The position numbers and the translations under genes are program-made. The notes beneath the pieces were generated by a model, which worked only from the letters and a program-made list of their open reading frames with translations, was not told the origin of the DNA and ran no database searches. This document shows positions 53,603-62,488 of a DNA stretch of 64,000 nucleotides, one piece after another. The first letter of the stretch is position 1, and the number at the start of each line of letters is the position of its first letter. This DNA comes from DATFVA01 sp963811905 (GTDB lineage: Bacteria > Bacteroidota > Ignavibacteria > Ignavibacteriales > Ignavibacteriaceae), in contig CAWETK010000006.1 in assembly GCA_963811905.1 (NCBI GenBank), forward strand, positions 186,001-250,000, given 5' to 3'.

Positions 53603-54886
53603 TTACTTCCTTGCAAGCCAGATTTCCGGGTTCTGGTTTTCACGGGAATTCCAGATTTCGAAATGAAGAACTTTCCCTTCGAGACTATCCCCCACTCTGG
53701 CTATTACTTTGCCTGGTTTAACCCTGTCCCCTTCATTAACATAAATTTCCGAAAGATGACTGTACACAGTTCTGTAATCACCTTTATGAGTAACAATAAT
53801 TACACTGCCGTAACCGGGTATCCAATCTATGGCGGAAATTACTCCGTCGCTTACTGCTTTAACATCAATATCCTTTGAGGCAGCAATATCTACCCCGTAA
53901 TTCAGCATAATGGTGTTTGTTTTGCTGTTCTTGTTTTCTCCGTATTTCCTGACAATCTTCCCGTTGGAAACCGGCCAGTTCAGCTTGCCCTTCATCGAAG
54001 AAAATGAGGCAAATCCTGAAGTTGACAAACTTATATCATAAGCGGATGGTTCGGCATTGTTTTCTGCTTTTATCGAGACGGTATTATCAACGGGTCTTAC
54101 ATCACCCTTTAATTTTTCCCTTTCCAGTCTATCGGCTTCCTCTTTCTTTTTTCTTTCAGCTTCTGCTATCATACTGGTAATGATATTACGGATTTTTATC
54201 TCGGCCTGTTTCTTAGCCTCGAGTTCATTACTTAATTCAGACTTATCATGTTTTATAAGATTCAGAATTTTTTTCCGTTCATTAAGCTTGCCCATCAGCA
54301 GATTTTCCTCGTTCTCCTTTTCTGCGGCAAGTTTAACTTTTTCCTCTTTTTCCTTTTTAAGAATTTCTTTGGCGGCGATAAGTTCCTGCCTGCTTTCTTT
54401 TAGTCTACTGATATCTCTGCTTCTCTGTTCGGAAAACTTTTCGAAGTATTTATACCTTAGAAGGGCCTGCTGAACAGAAGATGAATTTACGATCATTTCA
54501 AGTTCATTGGGACTGCTGTGCTTATAGACTGCTTTTATATAACCGGCATAGTTATCCTGAAGCATTTTTATATCATTCTCAAGGGCACTTATCTTTTCCT
54601 GGCTTTCACTTATCCGGTTATCTGCCTGCCTCACCCCTGTACGGTAGGTGCCGATCAATTTATTTAACAGAAAACTCTGCCTGCTGTAGTTTTCAATTAC
54701 TGAGAATGATTCCTTTTCTTTTTTTGTTTTCTTTTTGATTTCAGTTTCAAGAGAAGTGATTTCATCTTTGATAGTGGAAAGCTGGCTCTGCTGTGTTTTT
54801 ATTTCAGCTTCCTGTGCGAAGCTGCTGACAAAAGCGGACAGTACGATTAAAACCGCTGCAATGTATTTTACCGGTGCAATCTTCAT
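53603..54886 (-). CDS. EnvC-like murein hydrolase activator (degenerate M23/LytM)
   Basis: 427 aa. Signal peptide, then a long coiled coil (about residues 25-250: QSQLSTIKDEITSLETEIKK and so on), a Pro/Ala linker, and a C-terminal LytM domain (about 300-427). In the LytM domain the first zinc ligand of M23 peptidases is missing: the HxGxD position reads NYGVD; TVYSHLSE and LHFEIWN are kept. Loss of that ligand plus the coiled coil is the EnvC pattern, in which the protein activates cell-wall amidases and does not cut itself. Stop and start codons overlap with DUF4292 (TGATG). Confidence 0.85.
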   Translation of the reverse strand: MKIAPVKYIAAVLIVLSAFVSSFAQEAEIKTQQSQLSTIKDEITSLETEIKKKTKKEKESFSVIENYSRQSFLLNKLIGTYRTGVRQADNRISESQEKISALENDIKMLQDNYAGYIKAVYKHSSPNELEMIVNSSSVQQALLRYKYFEKFSEQRSRDISRLKESRQELIAAKEILKKEKEEKVKLAAEKENEENLLMGKLNERKKILNLIKHDKSELSNELEAKKQAEIKIRNIITSMIAEAERKKKEEADRLEREKLKGDVRPVDNTVSIKAENNAEPSAYDISLSTSGFASFSSMKGKLNWPVSNGKIVRKYGENKNSKTNTIMLNYGVDIAASKDIDVKAVSDGVISAIDWIPGYGSVIIVTHKGDYRTVYSHLSEIYVNEGDRVKPGKVIARVGDSLEGKVLHFEIWNSRENQNPEIWLARK

Positions 54887-55675
54887 CAGATTTTAATTAC
54901 TGCCGCATCTTTCGGAATTGTAAAATCAATATAAATGTCTGGTTCATTGGCTTCCATATTTTTATAATTTATACTTATGTGCTGATCTTCCTGCGTTCTG
55001 TCTACTTCTATTTTATATGGGATAGGGACTCCCTGAAGCACATTGAATTTTGAATAATTACCCTCAAGGGCAAGGTTCCCTTCTTTATCCCACAGCATAT
55101 ATTTCGTGATACCCAGCTCTCTTACGTCAACCCGGTACTGTGTTTTTGTATTCATAAAAGAATCGACATAGGTCAGCACATACTGATCATAGTCAACCTT
55201 ATATTCATCGGGCACTTTATACAGGTTCTGAGTAAGATTAACTGAACCGACAAAAGCATCTATTATATCGTTGAAGGGAAGATCTATATGAAATATATCC
55301 TTCAGCATATCATCATTCGGGATACCTTCATAAACTGTATTTTCGAGGGCATCATAAAAAGCAAAATTTTCTTTTGTAACCAGTACCTGCGCAAGTTCGA
55401 TCCCGAAGGCTCCCATTATACTCAGGTAAATAGAATCAGGCTTGTTGATAACGACCCTGAAATTGGCGCTGTTATTTATCTTCGGCGATTTAACTGCAAT
55501 AGTTCCATATCCCTCAAAGCTCCTTATTCTCCTCCGGTTTACTTCCAGTTTATTTATCAGCCTTTCTGAGGGAAGAAGCTCAATATCTTCATTCGGCTGG
55601 GAGGGAACGCAGCCATTAATAAGAAAGGGAATTATTTCAATGAGCAGGAGGAATAAGAACTGAATATTTTTTCAA
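54886..55675 (-). CDS. DUF4292 lipoprotein, frameshifted just after its start
   Basis: About 262 aa. Homologous sequence is open from 55416 back through SIYLSIMGAFGIELAQ to ~55668, where a run of six A is one base too long. With five, a TTG at 55673-55675 (overlapping the upstream TGA, with AAAGGTG before it) gives MKNIQFLFLLLIEIIPFLIN then GC, a lipoprotein signal. The mature part (LLPSERLINKLEVNRRRIRS; GYGTIAVKSPKINNSANFRV) is LolA/LolB-like, as in DUF4292. Probably an outer-membrane lipoprotein. In Bacteroidota this gene usually stands between a TPR gene and an EnvC-like gene, exactly as here. Confidence 0.8.
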
Positions 55676-57511
55676 ATTTCACCTTTTTCTATTTTTATTT
55701 TTACCCGGTTGTTAGTTGAATCAAGGCTTAATGATTTTTCCCATATTCTCTTCGCTTTGTCCTTGTTCCCGAGCATGTAAGTGATATCCCCGAGATGTTC
55801 AAGCACCACGGAACTCTCTCCCCCCGCCTTGATTGCTTTTTCAATATAGTCCTTAGCTTTTTCATACTCACCCAATTTGAAATAAACCCATCCTATGGTA
55901 TCAAGATAAGATGAATTCAGCGGCTCTTTTTCTATTGCAGTCTCAGCCATCTTCAATGCTTTATCAAGTTTTATTCCTCTTTCAGAGAGAGAATATGCAT
56001 AATTATTATTAACAAGAGCATTGGCAGAATCAATGCTTAATGCTTTCTCATAAGTACTGTCGCAGGCTTCCCAGTTTTTCTGTCCGTCGTAAATAAGTCC
56101 CAGTGTACCGAGAAGATTTACAAGGTTTGCACTGTCAGGAGAAAGATCCATAGCCTTATTCAGATATTTAATTGCTTCATCGTTCTCTTTAAGCTGGCTG
56201 AGAGTAAAACCGTATGCCGACAGGGCATTCATATCTGAAGGGTTGATATCGACAGCTTTTTTAAGATAAGGTTTAGCCTCACTGTTATGACCGCTTTGAG
56301 CAAGCGATAACCCCAGTATAAAATTCACAGTAAAATCATCAGGGAACAAAGCTGACCGCCTCATCCATAACTTTGACTGCTTCATCATATCTTTTATTAT
56401 CAAAGTATAGTCCGCCCAGTCTTACCCACGCCTGAACATTCCAGCCGGCCATCTGCGTAACCTGCCTGAATTCCTCTATTGCAAGTGAATCCTTATGCTC
56501 ATTTATGGCAATAGCACCCAGGTACATTTTAACTTCCCAGTCGGTTGTATCCTTATCCATCTTTTCAAAAAACTCTTTTGCAACCGGGGTTAAACTTGAA
56601 TCTTTTAATGACTGTATGAAATAAGAGGCGCCTACTCTTATTTTTGCATCGAGCGGAATTCCCGGTTTATCAAGGATGTATGAATATTCCCGGGCGGCAG
56701 AATCCCAGTCGCCTTTATCAATATATATCTGTGCCTTCTTCTCCCTTGCTTCAAGATCATCGGGATTCAGCTGAAGGAGGTCATTTGCGGCAGCAAGAGC
56801 CTCATCATACTTTTCCGCCTTTGTGTAATAATCGATCAGCAGTTTGTATAGTGAAGTATTCCCCGGATCGATTTTGAGCAGTTCCTTTATTGTATTTGAA
56901 GCGTTATCTATGTCGCCCATCTTTTCATATAAATCTGCTATCCGGATAAGGACATTCCATTCAGGACCGATAACGCTGGTAAGCTTCCTGTATATATTTA
57001 TTGCACTCAGCGGTTTTGAGTTTTCATAGATCCTGGCGAGGCGGTAATAGGAAGTCAGCGAAGCAGAATCCTGCGCGATCATTTCTTCGAGAACAACAGC
57101 AGCCGAATCGAACTGGGATGCTGAGGAAAAAATATCTGCCAGCAGTGATTTATACTCGAGCCGCGCAGGGTTCATAGATGCTGCCTTTTTAGCATTCCGG
57201 AGTGCCTGGGGGGTGTTGCCGAGATAATAATAATTTTTACCAAGGGCGTAATAAATCCCTGCACTGGTATCATACCTTAGAGCATTCTGCAATGCCTCAA
57301 TTGCAGCGGGGTAATCTCCTTCTGTTTCCAGAACGGAGCCGTCAATAAAATACTCCATTGCCTTGTTCTTGAGATCTGCAGGGTTGGTAGTGTCGCTGAT
57401 CTGCTCAGCATTTTGAATTTCTTCTTCTTCTTTTACCGTTGTTCCGGTGGAGGAGCATCCGGCAAAAAGGAACAGAACTGCTGCTGAAATCAGCAAAGAA
57501 ATCTTAATCAT
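55672..57511 (-). CDS. TPR-repeat lipoprotein, frameshifted
   Basis: About 612 aa after removing one base near 56345-56365 (DEAVKVMDEAV continues as RSALFPDDFTVNFILGLSLA). Lipobox LFAGC at Cys19, then an acidic linker and about fourteen TPR units across both parts (AIEALQNALRYDTSAGIYYA; ALAAANDLLQLNPDDLEARE; AIKYLNKAMDLSPDSANLVN; AKDYIEKAIKAGGESSVVLE). Anchored in the outer membrane facing the periplasm, presumably a scaffold. First gene of the operon with DUF4292 and EnvC-like. Confidence 0.85.
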
Positions 57512-57661
57512 AATATCCAGGGTTGTTTAAGAAAAAATATTGCTCTCGCTAATTAATTACAAGGCACTTGCAGATAATCACTGAACTTAACCGTGCCTTA
57601 ATAATGGCATTCTTGCGTACAAATATACTAAACTATATCTTTGCAAAAACTGATGAGGAAA

Positions 57662-58579
57662 ATGGAAATATACGATCTTGCCCTGGCTTATGTATGGGAA
57701 TATGATGATGATTTTATAAATCTTGTGGAGGACAGATTCCGGGAAGCCGGCCTTACCACATTTATAATTTCAGAACATAATATTAACGAGGTGCTCGAAA
57801 AGGTAATGAAACGAAAGCTGCACTTTAATTTTTACCTGGACCGTGCGTGGGATGTGGATGAGAGATTTGAGAACCTCGGCAGAATTCTTTTACGCAGGAA
57901 GGCTGTTCTTTTTAATCCTTATAAAAATGTACTCCACGCTATAGATAAAGCCAGCATGCACCTCGAGTTCATTACGGCCGGTCTGAATGTCCCCTACTCA
58001 ATTATAATCCCACCTCACAGCGAAAACGAAGAAATCTTCATTTCTGTTGAGAACCTGGCTAAACTGGGACGTCCTTTTATAATCAAACCCTGCAATACAA
58101 CGGGCGGCGGAATCGGCGTTGTAACCGGGGCAGAGACATTGAAGGAAATTATTGACGAGAGGATTACTAATTGTGATGACAAATATCTTCTGCAGGAAAA
58201 AATTTACCCTAAGATACTTGAAGGCAGAAGAGCGTGGTTCAGATCTTTCTGGGCATTCGGAAAAGCAATTCCTGTGTGGTGGGATGATCAGACGCATCTT
58301 TACGAAACGCTTCAGCCTGAACATTACATAAATTACCGGCTTAGAAAGCTAAGACAGATAACAAGGAAAATTGCAGAACTGACAATGCTCGATTTCTTCT
58401 CAACCGAAATCGTCCTGACAGAAGATGATAATTTTTTATTAATCGATTATGTTAATGACCAATGCGATATGAGAATCAAATCCCGCCATTATGACGGAAT
58501 TCCCGATAACATAGTCAACGAGATAATTAAAAGTATGCTGAGGTACACTATCCGGAAAAAATCTTCCGCCGAACGATGA
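57662..58579 (+). CDS. ATP-grasp (RimK-like) ligase of unknown substrate
   Basis: 305 aa from the ATG at 57662, preferred because GAGGA precedes it; ATG at 57653 is the alternative. ATP-grasp landmarks: KNVLHAIDKASMHLEFITAG (LNxxxxxxxxxxK-type pre-domain), RPFIIKPCNTTGGGIGVVTG (ATP-binding lid and Gly loop), YLLQEKIYP, GRRAWFRSFWAFGKAI, and FLLIDYVNDQCDMR in place of the metal-binding Glu-x-Asn, with Asp and Asn kept. Such enzymes join a carboxylate to an amine or thiol via acyl-phosphate. Neighbours are a small anchored protein (4-bp overlap) and a barrel protein, so a peptide or envelope modification is conceivable but unproven. Confidence 0.75.
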   Translation: MEIYDLALAYVWEYDDDFINLVEDRFREAGLTTFIISEHNINEVLEKVMKRKLHFNFYLDRAWDVDERFENLGRILLRRKAVLFNPYKNVLHAIDKASMHLEFITAGLNVPYSIIIPPHSENEEIFISVENLAKLGRPFIIKPCNTTGGGIGVVTGAETLKEIIDERITNCDDKYLLQEKIYPKILEGRRAWFRSFWAFGKAIPVWWDDQTHLYETLQPEHYINYRLRKLRQITRKIAELTMLDFFSTEIVLTEDDNFLLIDYVNDQCDMRIKSRHYDGIPDNIVNEIIKSMLRYTIRKKSSAER

Positions 58580-58992
58580 AAAGGAGCAGGGCTATCTACA
58601 TCATTATTATCTTAATTCTTCTGATAAGTTCATTCGCCGTTTATAATTACCTGGTAAGCATCTATGAGGTTGTTTATAGAGTAACCCCGGGAGAATTATA
58701 CGCCGACAGCAGATCTGAGGTGACAATCACTGCCGTGCCGCTCAATGCGCTTGGTCAAAAAGCTCTTTTCAGGAAAACCGCGGCAGTTTATCAGATTACA
58801 GAGGGGAAAGAGCTCATAGAAATAGTGAAGAATGACGAAACTAACGGGATTCTGAAGCTGAGGGCAAAAGACAGAACGGGAATTGTTAAAATTATTGCAA
58901 AATCGCCTTATGCCTTACTGCCTTCTCCCATAAATGTTGATATATATCCCAACCTGGTTGAAGTAAAACATGAAGTGAATGGAATAATATGA
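58576..58992 (+). CDS. Small membrane-anchored protein, unknown
   Basis: 138 aa. Overlaps the ATP-grasp stop by 4 bp (ATGA). One N-terminal helix (AIYIIIILILLISSFAVYNY) then a beta-sandwich of ~105 residues (VVYRVTPGELYADSRSEVTI; LKLRAKDRTGIVKIIAKSPY; SPINVDIYPNLVEVKHEVN) resembling a bacterial Ig-like domain. No family recognised. Coupling to the ATP-grasp gene suggests a functional pair. Confidence 0.6.
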   Translation: MKRSRAIYIIIILILLISSFAVYNYLVSIYEVVYRVTPGELYADSRSEVTITAVPLNALGQKALFRKTAAVYQITEGKELIEIVKNDETNGILKLRAKDRTGIVKIIAKSPYALLPSPINVDIYPNLVEVKHEVNGII

Positions 58993-59038
58993 AAGAATTG
59001 CTATATTTGTGTATGAAGAATTATCTCTTCGAGGTATT

Positions 59039-59812
59039 ATGAGAACATTCATCACTGCATCAATATTAGCCTTAATTTCTTCAGTTATTTCATTCCCCCA
59101 GGGAACAGCCGGAGAAAAAGCAAAATTCGAATACAGAACTTTAATAGATATGCCAACTGCCGGGATACTGGAAAAAGGTTTTGTGGGAGCAACTACCGAT
59201 ATTCTGCCTGTTGGAGTAGTAATAGAGAAACTTGAAGTCGGGGCATTTGATAATGTCAGTTTCGGGATATCATACGGAGGAGCGAATGTGATAGGTGAAG
59301 GCGAAGTTGACTGGTACAAACTTCCCGGCGTGAATATTCGATTCCGCTTATTTAATGAAGCAATCACCTTTCCTGCGATTTCGGTAGGATTTGACTCACA
59401 GGGAAAAGGAGTGTATCATGATTCGTCCGGGAGATACGATACAAAATCCCCCGGATTTTATGCTGCTGCAAGTAAAAACTTTGCTTTCCTTGGATATTTA
59501 AGTGTACATACAACGGCCAGCTACTCGCTTGAGTCAAAAGACGGCGATAATTTCGTCAATCTGTATGTAGGTGCAGAAAAAACACTCGGCGGTTCCGTAT
59601 CTCTGATTGCAGAATACAATTTTGCTTTTAATGATAATGAAACAAAATATTACGGCAGTGATAACGGATACCTGAATGCAGGGATAAGGTGGTCCATCGG
59701 TACCGGGTTTACGCTGGAATTTGATCTGCGTGACCTTCTAAGCAACAAAAAATTAAATCCCTCTGCTGCAGACCGTGCTCTTAAAATAGAATATATCAAA
59801 TCGATATTTTAA
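59039..59812 (+). CDS. YjbH-like outer-membrane beta-barrel
   Basis: 257 aa from ATG at 59039 with GAGGT five bases upstream. Signal peptide (MRTFITASILALISSVISFP), then YRTLIDMPTAGILEKGFVGA, VDWYKLPGVNIRFRLFNEAI and FPAISVGFDSQGKGVY, the latter a recognisable YjbH-domain phrase, and a last strand RALKIEYIKSIF. YjbH-type proteins accompany capsule or exopolysaccharide export, but here no such genes are adjacent. Possibly the outer-membrane end of the ATP-grasp cluster. Confidence 0.65.
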   Translation: MRTFITASILALISSVISFPQGTAGEKAKFEYRTLIDMPTAGILEKGFVGATTDILPVGVVIEKLEVGAFDNVSFGISYGGANVIGEGEVDWYKLPGVNIRFRLFNEAITFPAISVGFDSQGKGVYHDSSGRYDTKSPGFYAAASKNFAFLGYLSVHTTASYSLESKDGDNFVNLYVGAEKTLGGSVSLIAEYNFAFNDNETKYYGSDNGYLNAGIRWSIGTGFTLEFDLRDLLSNKKLNPSAADRALKIEYIKSIF

Positions 59813-60016
59813 GTTATGCCCCTTTTTGCATTTCTGTCCAAAATAAATGAATCTCTTAAATGATTCTTATTATTATCGGCAGCTTCCATAAGCACATTGA
59901 TATTAATTTTCTTCTTATTCCACTTCGTGGAGGCAAGAATAAGAACTAATCTTTATTTTTTTCTTTTTAGCCTTATCCCGCCGTCTTATAAATATATTAA
60001 AGATGGCGGGATAACA

Positions 60017-60169
60017 CCTGCCTGCCAACCTTCGCTTCGCTGCGGTTGGTAATCAGGCAGGCAAGAAAGAACATGCTCGCAAAAGAATTCTAAAAAATTA
60101 CTCCATTTCGCTTCGATAAATGAACCTGCCTGCCAACCTTCGCTTCGCTACGGTTGGTAATCAGGCAAG
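60017..60169. repeat. Duplicated 45-bp hairpin unit
   Basis: Two near-identical copies (60017-60062, 60125-60169): CCTGCCTGCCAACC, 13 bases, GGTTGGTAATCAGGCAGG. Each folds to a 14-bp stem with a 4-nt bulge. Separated by 62 bp of unrelated sequence. Confidence 0.8.
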
Positions 60170-60633
60170 GCAGGCTCGTCCTTCCGCTGAAGTTCTTAGC
60201 AAGATCGGAAGGACTCGAACAGCATTTATCGATTATCCCGCCCTAAACTTTGAATATATTTTTGCGGGATAAACCCCGCCTAACCGTCGGGGCAGGCGCT
60301 CCATTCCGTAATTTTTTTCCCCCGCCTACTATAAGTTAAGCTAAATTCTGGCGGGGGGATCGCAATTCCCCCAGGGGATTTCGTCACGGACTCAACTTTT
60401 GAGGAGCGGCGAACAACGTAGTACAGTTTTCCTGATAAAACTTAAAAATCAAAAAACTAACCATAATTGTTATTTCGAACCTTTACCTCCGGAGGATAAG
60501 GAATTCCAGGCAATCCGACTTGATAAAAGGGGGATTCAAAATAAGAAAGGAGAAATTGCTTTATTTCTTTTCTAAAAACTTAAACTTTTTTGATACTTTA
60601 AGTTTTTTGTGGACATCACTGCCTTTTTGTAGA

Positions 60634-60715
60634 ATATTATAGACAATCAATTCCAATATTCTATACATCACACCTTTTGATGAAACTTTCAGACCTTAGA
60701 TTTTGTCTATAATAT
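60634..60715 (+). promoter_or_regulatory. Inverted-repeat pair upstream of the Tyr-rich lipoprotein operon
   Basis: Perfect 13-bp arms ATATTATAGACAA (60634-60646) and TTGTCTATAATAT (60703-60715), 56 bp apart; the right arm contains TATAAT. A second 9-bp pair, TAGAATATT/AATATTCTA, spans 60630-60663. Promoter/operator region of the downstream operon is likely. Confidence 0.4.
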
Positions 60716-60784
60716 AGAAATTTAATCCTTTAATCAGGCTTGATTTTTGCGCATATTAGAGAAGTTATTTTTCGGAGGAAGACC

Positions 60785-61975
60785 ATGAAGAGATTTACAT
60801 ACATATTATCAATAACAGCAGTAACAGCACTACTGTTTACAGGCTGTTATACTCAGCTCGCAACACGAGACAGGGATTATTCCGGCGGCAGAAGTCAGCC
60901 TACCAACGGAGGCGATCAGGGCGGTTATTACGGGCAGGACCAGGGTTCTGCTTACGATGATTCGTCAGAATACTACAGCAATGATTACTATGACAGCACA
61001 GGATATGATGATAGTACCGCTTACTACGAGGACCGCGGGTATGGTGATAACAGTGATTATAATTATGGAAATTCGCCATATTATTATGATGACTTTTATT
61101 ATACATATCCTTCATACAGACGATATTTCTGGGGCTATCAGCCTTCAATTGCAGTAGGTGTTTCATGGAACTATTACGGTAATTCCTTCTGTTATGATCC
61201 TTTTTATTATAATTACTGGTACAGCTGGTATTATCCCGGAAGCTGGGGCTGTCTGCCTTTCTCCTATTACTATCCATCACCGTGGTACTTTGGATTTAAT
61301 TATTATTATGGCGGCGGTTTCCATTCATACACGCATAACTACTACACATACCGCGATAGAACACGGGATATGAGAAGGATAAGAAACCTTGATGGGTTAA
61401 GAGGCGGCGGCGGAAGAAGCCCCATTATCGGATCAAGAGATGGAAATACCGGCAGGAATCTGACAGAACGCAAAAGAGGTGAAAGCAGGTTATCCCCGAC
61501 TACGAGGACTTCGACAGACAGAGTCAGCAGCGGCAGAGTTTCCAGAGAAGTAACAAAAGATGGAACAAGATTAAGAAGACCCGTAGAAAGAAAATCTCCG
61601 TCCGGTAATTTTGATCAGAGAAGGACTCCTCCGCGGGTTAATTCAAGAAATGAATCCGGAAGGAAAGAAAACAGAAGAATAAACCCCTATCTGAGAAGGG
61701 ATAAATCACCGGATGTTCAAAAACGCAACGAGGGACGAAGAACTAACGGGAATTACAGACCCCGCAGTTATACACCTCCGAGCAGAGAGTATAATCCTCC
61801 TAAAAGAGACAGTTCGCCAAAACAATACTCTCCGCCCCAAAGAAATAATTCACCGCGGAATTCCACACCTCCGCGTTCCTATTCACCTCCGCAGAGGAGC
61901 TCATCTCCTCCAGCAAATAGCAGCGGCAGCCGTTCCGGAGGAAGCAGCAGCAATTCCGGACGGGGTAGAAGGTAG
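60785..61975 (+). CDS. Tyr/Asp-rich lipoprotein with Arg/Pro/Ser-rich tail
   Basis: 396 aa from ATG 60785 with GGAGGA upstream. Lipobox LFTGC at about residue 20, giving N-terminal CYTQ. Residues ~45-190 are dominated by Tyr, Asp, Ser, Gly (YYSNDYYDSTGYDDSTAYY; YYYDDFYYTYPSYRRYFWGY). The C-terminal ~180 are Arg, Ser, Pro rich with PPxR/SPP repeats (SPKQYSPPQRNNSPRNSTPP) ending SGRGRR. Intrinsically disordered by composition, acidic in front and basic behind. No known family. In one operon with a shorter relative and a FadL-like barrel. Confidence 0.7.
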   Translation: MKRFTYILSITAVTALLFTGCYTQLATRDRDYSGGRSQPTNGGDQGGYYGQDQGSAYDDSSEYYSNDYYDSTGYDDSTAYYEDRGYGDNSDYNYGNSPYYYDDFYYTYPSYRRYFWGYQPSIAVGVSWNYYGNSFCYDPFYYNYWYSWYYPGSWGCLPFSYYYPSPWYFGFNYYYGGGFHSYTHNYYTYRDRTRDMRRIRNLDGLRGGGGRSPIIGSRDGNTGRNLTERKRGESRLSPTTRTSTDRVSSGRVSREVTKDGTRLRRPVERKSPSGNFDQRRTPPRVNSRNESGRKENRRINPYLRRDKSPDVQKRNEGRRTNGNYRPRSYTPPSREYNPPKRDSSPKQYSPPQRNNSPRNSTPPRSYSPPQRSSSPPANSSGSRSGGSSSNSGRGRR

Positions 61976-61987
61976 GAGCATTTAGAA

Positions 61988-62485
61988 ATGAAAAAGCTTG
62001 TATTCAGTATTATATTTACAGCAATAATTGCATTTGGATTTACAGGGTGTTATACAATAATCTGGAGCCCTGATTCACAATTTCCGACTGAAGATAATTC
62101 AACTACCACTATATATTACGGTGATACGTACTACGGTGATTACTACTACTTCTATGATACACCATGGTGGTGGGATTATGTGCCTCCTGTTTCATCGCAG
62201 ACATCAACAGGAACAAGATCGGATAATAAAGATAATCAGACACTCAGAGGCAACGGCGGCAGAGGGACACCATCACGTGTTCCTGAAGTGCAGCCCCCGT
62301 CTCATAATGCACCTCCGATCGATACCGGTAATGATAACGGCAGTAAGGATACTTCAGGCGGTTCATCGTCAGAGACTGTAAGAAGTTCATCCTCCTCCGG
62401 TTCCGGTTCATCCAGCGGAAATACTTCCGGCGGAAGTACTGTAAGAAATAACAATGGTGGAAGAAGTTCCGGCGGAAGGAGATAA
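61988..62485 (+). CDS. Tyr-rich lipoprotein, shorter paralogue
   Basis: 165 aa. Signal peptide MKKLVFSIIFTAIIAFGFTG with CYT after the lipobox, as in the upstream gene. A short Tyr/Trp block follows (YYGDTYYGDYYYFYDTPWWW), then a Ser/Gly/Asn-rich tail with a C-terminal GGRSSGGRR. Same layout as the upstream protein, scaled down. Unknown function, surface or outer-membrane-anchored. 12 bp from the upstream gene; AGGAG before the start. Confidence 0.7.
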   Translation: MKKLVFSIIFTAIIAFGFTGCYTIIWSPDSQFPTEDNSTTTIYYGDTYYGDYYYFYDTPWWWDYVPPVSSQTSTGTRSDNKDNQTLRGNGGRGTPSRVPEVQPPSHNAPPIDTGNDNGSKDTSGGSSSETVRSSSSSGSGSSSGNTSGGSTVRNNNGGRSSGGRR

Positions 62486-62488
62486 CTG

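Larger units (their letters stand above)
59813..60784. other. Hairpin-rich intergenic region
   Basis: 970 bp without a gene. Contains TTATCCCGCC/GGCGGGATAA (59973-60014) and TTATCCCGC/GCGGGATAA (60233-60272) hairpins, two copies of a 45-bp hairpin unit (60017-60062 and 60125-60169), and inverted repeats just before the next gene (60630-60715). Confidence 0.65.
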
